NCBI GenBank assembly: GCA_027067015.1
Contig: JAMOMS010000019.1
Span: forward strand, 1 to 18,752
Origin: Campylobacterales bacterium
GTDB lineage: Bacteria; Campylobacterota; Campylobacteria; Campylobacterales; Hydrogenimonadaceae
DNA length: 18,752 nt
Direction: 5' to 3'
The notes under the pieces were generated by a model. It saw only the letters and a program-made list of their open reading frames with translations, searched no databases and was not told the origin of the DNA. Below, one piece after another: positions 14,044 to 18,752 of the stretch. The translations under genes and the position numbers were made by a program. The number at the start of each line of letters is the position of its first letter. The first letter of the stretch is position 1.

Positions 14044-14400
14044 TTACACCTTGATTCCGTTTTCACGCAAAGCGTCGGCGAATGCCGCAACCACACCGTG
14101 ATAGATATAGCCGTTGCGATCGAAAACCGCACTCTCCAGACCCTTCTCTTTCATCTTGCCGGCCAGGGCTTCGGCCACCTTGACCGCCGCCTCTTTGTTG
14201 GCTTTCAGCCCCATGGCGCGACCGTCCGCGGCGGCCAGCGTGTGGCCGGCCGTGTCGTCGATCGCCTGGGCGTAGATGTGTTTATTGGAGCGGAAAATGG
14301 TGACGCGCGGTTTTTCGGCGGTACCGAAAATCTTGCCGCGTACGCGGGCTTTCCGTTTGGCGCGTTGCGCGTTTTTCTTCAAAAGTAGTGTTCTGTTCAT
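14044..14400 (-). CDS. rplR: 50S ribosomal protein L18
   Basis: 5S rRNA-binding protein of 118 aa. It carries the basic N-terminus ([17 protein letters not shown]) and the core [18 protein letters not shown] and GHTLAAADG, and ends with [26 protein letters not shown] ([20 protein letters not shown] at most here). It sits 9 nt after rplF and 10 nt before rpsE. Confidence 0.97.
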   Translation of the reverse strand: MNRTLLLKKNAQRAKRKARVRGKIFGTAEKPRVTIFRSNKHIYAQAIDDTAGHTLAAADGRAMGLKANKEAAVKVAEALAGKMKEKGLESAVFDRNGYIYHGVVAAFADALRENGIKV

Positions 14401-14409
14401 TTTCTACCC

Positions 14410-14943
14410 TTACTTACCTGTTTTACCGGCTTTGCGGAGAATCACTTCATCCACATACTTCACGCCTTTGCCTTTGTAAGGCTCCGGCGGACGGAAGGCG
14501 CGAATCTCTGCGGCGACCTGACCGACTTTCTGTTTGTCGGTACCCTTGACGCTGATGATGTTCTTCTCCACGGCGATCTCAATGCCGTCGGGAATATTGT
14601 AAATAACCGGGTGCGAAAAGCCCAGCTGAAGCTCCAGCGTCTTGCTTTTGATGGCCGCGCGATAACCGACCCCGTTGATCTCCAGTTTCTTTTCAAATCC
14701 CTGGGTCAGGCCGATGATCATGTTCTGCGTCAGCGCCCGGTAGGTTCCCCAGAAAGCGCTACTGGCTTTATCTTCACCCTTGCGATGGAAGATGATCTCT
14801 TTATCCGTAACCTCAATCTCCACGCGACCGTGAGTTTCAAGCCGCTTGACATCTTTGCCTTTGGAAACGACAACTTCTGTACCCTCGACCTTCACGTCCA
14901 CGCCGGCCGGGATATCAATCGGTTTCTTTCCTATACGTGACAT
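14410..14943 (-). CDS. rplF: 50S ribosomal protein L6
   Basis: 177-aa protein near the factor-binding site of the large subunit. It starts [20 protein letters not shown] and has two repeats of the L6 fold. The C-terminal motif [12 protein letters not shown] is the L6 signature. It lies 9 nt after rpsH, in conserved spc order. Confidence 0.97.
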   Translation of the reverse strand: MSRIGKKPIDIPAGVDVKVEGTEVVVSKGKDVKRLETHGRVEIEVTDKEIIFHRKGEDKASSAFWGTYRALTQNMIIGLTQGFEKKLEINGVGYRAAIKSKTLELQLGFSHPVIYNIPDGIEIAVEKNIISVKGTDKQKVGQVAAEIRAFRPPEPYKGKGVKYVDEVILRKAGKTGK

Positions 14944-14952
14944 TTTCTTTCC

Positions 14953-15348
14953 TTACCAGATGCTACAAAGCACTTCGCCGCCGATGCCGCGTTTGTACGC
15001 CTCATCGTTGGCCAGAACGCCCTGAGATGTGCTGACGACAATGGTGCCGTAGCCGTTTTTAAAGCGTTTGATCTCCTCTTTGCCCCGGTAGACGCGACGT
15101 CCGGGTTTGGAGATACGCTTGACTTCGTTGATGACACTGCGGCCGTCTTCATCGTACTTGAGTACCACGTTGATACTTTTTTTGCCGTCGTTTTCTACCA
15201 CCTTATAGCTTTCGATATAACCTTTCTCCTGAAAGATTTTCATGATCGCTTCGATCATTTTGCTATACATCAGGGTGGTCACTTCCAGCCGCCGCATTGA
15301 TGCGTTTCTGATACGCGTCAAAGAGTCTGCAATCAGATCGTTCACCAT
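14953..15348 (-). CDS. rpsH: 30S ribosomal protein S8
   Basis: Primary 16S rRNA-binding protein of 131 aa. It starts [19 protein letters not shown] and ends with the S8 signature [20 protein letters not shown] followed by GGEVLCSIW. In E. coli S8 represses the spc operon at an rplE mRNA mimic of its rRNA site; I did not identify that mimic here. Confidence 0.97.
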   Translation of the reverse strand: MVNDLIADSLTRIRNASMRRLEVTTLMYSKMIEAIMKIFQEKGYIESYKVVENDGKKSINVVLKYDEDGRSVINEVKRISKPGRRVYRGKEEIKRFKNGYGTIVVSTSQGVLANDEAYKRGIGGEVLCSIW

Positions 15349-15357
15349 GCTATCTCC

Positions 15358-15543
15358 TTACCAGCTTGCTTTTTTGACGCCAGGAAGAAGACCTTCGCTA
15401 GCCATTTTGCGCAGACAGACCCGGCAGATGCCGAAATCTCTGTACACCGAGTGCGGACGGCCGCAGATACTGCAGCGCGTATAGGCACGGACTTTGAACT
15501 TGGGTTTTCGCTGTTGCTTGGCAATCATCGATTTCTTAGCCAT
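15358..15543 (-). CDS. rpsN: 30S ribosomal protein S14, zinc type
   Basis: 61-aa short S14 with four zinc-binding cysteines, Cys24, Cys27, Cys40 and Cys43, in [21 protein letters not shown] (two CxxC pairs). This short zinc form is distinct from the 101-aa form of E. coli. It begins [20 protein letters not shown] and ends GVKKASW. The ATG at 15543 overlaps the rplE stop by 8 nt and has AAAGGA upstream; longer in-frame starts lie inside rplE and are rejected. Confidence 0.97.
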   Translation of the reverse strand: MAKKSMIAKQQRKPKFKVRAYTRCSICGRPHSVYRDFGICRVCLRKMASEGLLPGVKKASW

Positions 15544-16087
15544 TTTGTCGTCCTTTTGCAAAAGGCATACCCAGCTTCTCCAGAAGTGCGAATGCCGCTT
15601 TGTCACTGTCGGTCGTGGTGACGATGGTAATGTTCATACCGTGTTGCTTGATAATGTCGTCATACTCCACTTCGGGGAAAATCAACTGCTCGTCCAGACC
15701 GAAGTTGTAATTACCCCGACCGTCGAATCCGTTGCGGGAAACTCCGCGGAAGTCTTTGACGCGGGGCAAGGCGATGGCGATCAGCTTCTCAAGGAAGTTG
15801 TACATCATGTTACCGCGAAGCGTCACTTTGACACCGACGGGCATCCCTTCACGAACCTTAAATCCGGCGACCGATTTGCGGGCCGGAACCACCACCGCCT
15901 TTTGGCCGGCGATGACACTGATGGTATCGGCAATGTTCTGGATCACTTTGCTGTCTTTGGCATCGGCGCCGCAACCGACGCTGATGACAATCTTTTCGAT
16001 CGCCGGAATCAACATGGGATTTTTCAATCCCAGCTCTTCCATCAGAACCGGCTTGAGTTCTTGATATTTCTCTTTGAGTTTGAACAT
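15536..16087 (-). CDS. rplE: 50S ribosomal protein L5
   Basis: 5S rRNA-binding protein of the central protuberance, 183 aa. It shows the L5 pattern: [50 protein letters not shown] and [25 protein letters not shown] lies 8 nt before the ATG at 16087, preferred over a GTG at 16096 inside rplX. One nt separates it from rplX, and it overlaps rpsN by 8 nt. Confidence 0.97.
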   Translation of the reverse strand: MFKLKEKYQELKPVLMEELGLKNPMLIPAIEKIVISVGCGADAKDSKVIQNIADTISVIAGQKAVVVPARKSVAGFKVREGMPVGVKVTLRGNMMYNFLEKLIAIALPRVKDFRGVSRNGFDGRGNYNFGLDEQLIFPEVEYDDIIKQHGMNITIVTTTDSDKAAFALLEKLGMPFAKGRQNG

Positions 16088-16088
16088 C

Positions 16089-16325
16089 TTATTCACCTTC
16101 TACTTTGCGAACATTGGAGATGTGAATGGGCATCTCCTTGTTGACAAATCCCCCTTCGGGATTCTGCTCGCTCGGCTTGATAGCCTTTTTGGCGATTTTA
16201 CACCCTTCGACAATGACGGCATCTTTTTTGGGAAGAACCTGCTTGACCACACCGGTCTTGCCCTTGTCGTCACCGGCGATAATCTCAACGGTATCGCCCT
16301 TTTTGATCTTGAACTTCTTAGCCAT
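16089..16325 (-). CDS. rplX: 50S ribosomal protein L24
   Basis: 78-aa assembly-initiator protein with a KOW motif: [20 protein letters not shown] and [16 protein letters not shown]. It is shorter than the 104-aa E. coli form, with the C-terminus ending at NVRKVEGE; short L24 is normal in Campylobacterota. Its ATG shares a base with the rplN stop (TAATG). Confidence 0.96.
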   Translation of the reverse strand: MAKKFKIKKGDTVEIIAGDDKGKTGVVKQVLPKKDAVIVEGCKIAKKAIKPSEQNPEGGFVNKEMPIHISNVRKVEGE

Positions 16326-16693
16326 TACAGAACCTCCGGTGCAAGGGAGACGATCTTCATGAAGTTGGCATAGCGCACTTCACGGCTGACGGGCCCGAAG
16401 ATACGGGTGCCGATCGGCTCACGTTTGTTGTCCAAAATGACCGCCGCGTTATCGTCAAAGCGAATCAAAGAGCCGTTTTCACGTTGAATCTCTTTTTTGG
16501 TCCGCACGATAACCGCTTTGACCACCTGACCTTTTTTCACTTTGCCGTTGGGCAGTGCTTTCTTGACGGAAGCGACAATCACATCGCCCACGCTGGCGTA
16601 ACGCCGTTTACTGCCGCCCAGAACCTTGATACACATAATCTCTTTGGCGCCGCTGTTGTCCGCGACGTTGAGGCGGGTAAAGCTCTGAATCAT
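16325..16693 (-). CDS. rplN: 50S ribosomal protein L14
   Basis: 122-aa protein at the subunit interface. It begins [20 protein letters not shown] and has [20 protein letters not shown] and the signature [20 protein letters not shown] followed by [10 protein letters not shown]. It overlaps rpsQ by 4 nt (ATGA) and rplX by 1 nt, so this trio is tightly coupled. Confidence 0.97.
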   Translation of the reverse strand: MIQSFTRLNVADNSGAKEIMCIKVLGGSKRRYASVGDVIVASVKKALPNGKVKKGQVVKAVIVRTKKEIQRENGSLIRFDDNAAVILDNKREPIGTRIFGPVSREVRYANFMKIVSLAPEVL

Positions 16694-16947
16694 GATCCGA
16701 CTCCTCTGCTCACGATCTCTTTGAGGCGGAACGATTTACGCTTGGAGATCGGCCGACACTCAATGGCGCTGACCACGTCGCCGACGTTGGTTTCGTTGCG
16801 CTCATCGTGAATGAGATATTTTTTAAAGCGTTTGACCGTTTTGTGGTAGCGGGGGTGCATAATGCGGCGCTCGACCAGAACGGTCGCCGTCTTCTCACCC
16901 GCTTTTTTAATGACGGTTCCTTGAATGATACGTTTATGTGACGCCAT
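16690..16947 (-). CDS. rpsQ: 30S ribosomal protein S17
   Basis: 85-aa OB-fold 16S rRNA-binding protein. It contains [38 protein letters not shown] and the [20 protein letters not shown] signature region. It lies 9 nt after rpmC and overlaps the rplN start by 4 nt. Confidence 0.97.
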   Translation of the reverse strand: MASHKRIIQGTVIKKAGEKTATVLVERRIMHPRYHKTVKRFKKYLIHDERNETNVGDVVSAIECRPISKRKSFRLKEIVSRGVGS

Positions 16948-16956
16948 GATAAATCC

Positions 16957-17148
16957 TTATGCTTCTCTTTGCGCGTTGATGGCCGTCTTGATCCGCGCGA
17001 TCTCCTTGCGGCACGCGCGAATCTCGTTCGGATTGGAAAGCTGCATCGTTTTGAGCTTGAGTTTGAGCTCAAACAGCTCCATCTTCTTCTCTTTCAACAT
17101 CTTCTCGAGCTCTTCGCGGCTCTTTTGTGCGATCTCAGTATATTTCAT
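16957..17148 (-). CDS. rpmC: 50S ribosomal protein L29
   Basis: 63-aa helical-hairpin protein at the polypeptide exit tunnel, part of the docking site for SRP and trigger factor. It begins [20 protein letters not shown], then a Lys/Glu-rich pair of helices and [19 protein letters not shown]. Its start overlaps the rplP end by 14 nt. Confidence 0.96.
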   Translation of the reverse strand: MKYTEIAQKSREELEKMLKEKKMELFELKLKLKTMQLSNPNEIRACRKEIARIKTAINAQREA

Positions 17149-17560
17149 TGCTCGCCTCTTGCGTTACGATTTTGGTTTTGAAAGGCAATTTGTGCATTGC
17201 CAGCGTCAACGCCTCGCGGGCCAGCGCTTCGTTCACGCCCGCCATTTCGTAAATGATGCGGCCGGGTTTGATATTCATGACCCACTTATCCACGCCGCCT
17301 TTACCTTTACCCATCCGGGTTTCAAGGGGTTTGGCGGTAATGGGTTTGTCCGGGAAGACACGAATCCAGACCTTTCCGCTCCGCTTGACGTGACGGGTCA
17401 TGGCAACCCGCGCCGCCTCAATCTGGCGGCTGTCGATGCGACCATGCTCAATGGCCTTGATTCCGATGCTTCCGAAAGCCAGCTGATTACCGCGATAGGC
17501 TTTGCCGCGGTTGCGGCCTTTTTGTTGCTTGCGGTACTTGGTACGTTTGGGCATCAACAT
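17135..17560 (-). CDS. rplP: 50S ribosomal protein L16
   Basis: 141-aa protein at the A-site side of the large subunit. It begins [19 protein letters not shown] and contains [16 protein letters not shown], the L16 signature [13 protein letters not shown], and [19 protein letters not shown]. The ATG at 17560 has GAAGGAG about 7 nt upstream; a GTG one codon earlier touches the rpsC stop. Confidence 0.97.
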   Translation of the reverse strand: MLMPKRTKYRKQQKGRNRGKAYRGNQLAFGSIGIKAIEHGRIDSRQIEAARVAMTRHVKRSGKVWIRVFPDKPITAKPLETRMGKGKGGVDKWVMNIKPGRIIYEMAGVNEALAREALTLAMHKLPFKTKIVTQEASNEIY

Positions 17561-17563
17561 CAC

Positions 17564-18256
17564 TTAACTCCTTCGGCGCGGTGCTCTGCGTCCGCGTTTC
17601 TCTTCGGCAGGTTCAGGCTGAATACCCTTTTGCAAAACCTCGCCTTTGAAGATCCAAACCTTCACCCCGATGATGCCGTAGGTGGTATAGGCCTGGGCAA
17701 AACCGTAGTCGATCTTGGCGCGAAGGGTATGCAGGGGTACACGACCCTCCAGATACCACTCGGTACGGGCCATTTCGGCGCCGCCCAGACGTCCGGCTAC
17801 CTGAACCTTGATTCCCTTGACGCCCGCTTTTTGTGCCGCTTGGATCGTCTTTTTCATGGCGCGGCGGAAAGCGATACGGCGCTCCAATTGGGTGGCGATG
17901 TTTTCGGCCGCCAATTGGGCGTTGGCCTGAGGCCGTTTCTCTTCGCGGATATTCAAAGAGACCGGCTTTTGCACCATGTTTTGCAGGCGGGTTTTGAGCT
18001 TCTCGATATCCGCGCCTTTTTTACCAATGATAATACCGGGACGCGCCGCGACGATCGTGACGCGCAGTCTCTTGGCGGTGCGCTCGATGATGATATCGGC
18101 GATGCCCGCGTAATAGAGCTCTTTTTTCAGGAATTTGCGGATTTTGTCATCCTCGGCCACGAATGCCGGGACACGTTGCCAGTTGGGATACCAGCGGCTA
18201 GACCAGTTGCGGTTGATGCCGAGGCGCAAACCAATCGGATTGACTTTCTGACCCAT
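17564..18256 (-). CDS. rpsC: 30S ribosomal protein S3
   Basis: 230-aa mRNA-entry-channel protein. It begins [20 protein letters not shown]; a KH domain carries [20 protein letters not shown] (the GxxG loop IIGKKG), and the C-terminal domain has [40 protein letters not shown] and the [20 protein letters not shown] signature. The tail is basic ([11 protein letters not shown]). Its start shares one base with the rplV stop. Confidence 0.97.
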   Translation of the reverse strand: MGQKVNPIGLRLGINRNWSSRWYPNWQRVPAFVAEDDKIRKFLKKELYYAGIADIIIERTAKRLRVTIVAARPGIIIGKKGADIEKLKTRLQNMVQKPVSLNIREEKRPQANAQLAAENIATQLERRIAFRRAMKKTIQAAQKAGVKGIKVQVAGRLGGAEMARTEWYLEGRVPLHTLRAKIDYGFAQAYTTYGIIGVKVWIFKGEVLQKGIQPEPAEEKRGRRAPRRRS

Positions 18257-18582
18257 TACTTATCCTTCGCTTCAGTAACTTCGACCATCACGTGCGATGT
18301 CGGTTTCATAATCCGTGACGCTCTGCCCCGTGCGCGGGGTTTCCAACGCTTAAGAACCGGCCCTTTGTCAACACGGCAGGAAGAGATGACACACTCTTCA
18401 GGCTCATAACCGCCGTTGGCGACGGCGGAAGCGATCACTTTGGCGATCACTTTGGCCGCTTTGTTGGGCATAAACTCAAGGCTGGCCAGTGCCAGTTCCG
18501 CGTTCATTCCCTGCACTTCACGCGCGATCAGGCGGGCTTTGGTCGGGCTGAGGCGGATGAATTTCAGTACTGCTTTACTCAT
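18256..18582 (-). CDS. rplV: 50S ribosomal protein L22
   Basis: 108-aa protein whose beta hairpin lines the exit tunnel (a macrolide-resistance site in other bacteria). It contains [19 protein letters not shown] and the hairpin/signature [20 protein letters not shown]. The hairpin appears intact with no obvious resistance-type deletion. It lies 10 nt after rpsS. Confidence 0.97.
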   Translation of the reverse strand: MSKAVLKFIRLSPTKARLIAREVQGMNAELALASLEFMPNKAAKVIAKVIASAVANGGYEPEECVISSCRVDKGPVLKRWKPRARGRASRIMKPTSHVMVEVTEAKDK

Positions 18583-18592
18583 GCGTCACCCC

Positions 18593-18752
18593 TTACTTCC
18601 CGATCTTTTTCTGTACCGAGCCTTTATGGCCGCGGAAGGTGCGGGTGGGGGCGAATTCGCCCAGCTTATACCCGACGTGGTTCTCCGTGATATATACGGG
18701 AACGAACTGGCGTCCGTTGTGGACGTTGATGGTCAAACCGATCATCTCCGGG
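18593..18752 (-). CDS. rpsS: 30S ribosomal protein S19 (N-terminus outside window)
   Basis: The last 52 residues of S19 are visible, running off the right edge. They read [20 protein letters not shown], then [20 protein letters not shown] and [12 protein letters not shown], which is the conserved S19 C-terminal half including the [17 protein letters not shown] signature (here [13 protein letters not shown]). It precedes rplV, matching standard S10 operon order. Confidence 0.96.
   Translation of the reverse strand, partial: PEMIGLTINVHNGRQFVPVYITENHVGYKLGEFAPTRTFRGHKGSVQKKIGK

Noticed and set aside
16925..18409. 494-codon open frame on the plus strand
   Set aside because: It runs antisense across rpmC, rplP, rpsC and part of rplV, all firmly identified. 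It is a shadow frame.

Overview
All genes in this window lie on the minus strand, so transcription runs from high to low coordinates. The organism looks like a member of Campylobacterota (Epsilonproteobacteria) with a GC-rich genome for that group, roughly 55% by eye. Three things point there: the order nifU, TPR protein, murE, then ybaB, PDZ protein, ispA, tkt, which I recall from Campylobacter jejuni (Cj1639-Cj1645); an spc operon with no rpmD (L30); and protein sequences of epsilonproteobacterial type. Nitratifractor or Hydrogenimonas would fit the base composition, but the genus is a guess.

Region A (18752 down to about 7515) is most of the S10-spc-alpha ribosomal supercluster: rpsS (partial), rplV, rpsC, rplP, rpmC, rpsQ, rplN, rplX, rplE, rpsN, rpsH, rplF, rplR, rpsE, rplO, secY, map, infA, rpmJ, rpsM, rpsK, rpsD, rpoA, rplQ. 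Genes overlap or sit a few bases apart, which indicates one polycistronic unit with translational coupling. It ends in a clear intrinsic hairpin with a UUCG loop after rplQ (7554-7571). Products are ribosomal proteins, IF-1, methionine aminopeptidase, the SecY translocon channel and the RNA polymerase alpha subunit.

The one break in this packing is a 439-nt stretch without a convincing gene between infA and rpmJ (10498-10936). It holds at least eight inverted repeats, one of them terminator-like, and a weak promoter candidate at the infA stop codon. This is the most unusual part of the window. It could be a structured leader for the rpmJ-rplQ segment or an inserted dispersed repeat.

Region B (7507 down to 1) is a housekeeping operon that starts at a good sigma70-type promoter (TTGCCA, 17 nt, TATGAT): an NFU-type Fe-S carrier, a TPR-like protein of unknown function, murE (peptidoglycan), a thioredoxin-fold [2Fe-2S] ferredoxin, panD (beta-alanine for CoA), a YbaB/EbfC nucleoid protein, a secreted PDZ protein, ispA (isoprenoids), tkt (pentose phosphate/Calvin carbon shuffling) and the 5' part of a secreted YtfJ-like thioredoxin-fold protein. 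Internal -10-like boxes before the ferredoxin gene and ispA suggest secondary promoters, and a 14-bp imperfect inverted repeat spans the ispA stop codon ahead of tkt.

I found no tRNA, rRNA, CRISPR array, IS element, phage gene or defence system. Apart from the infA-rpmJ insert, the window is conserved core genome.
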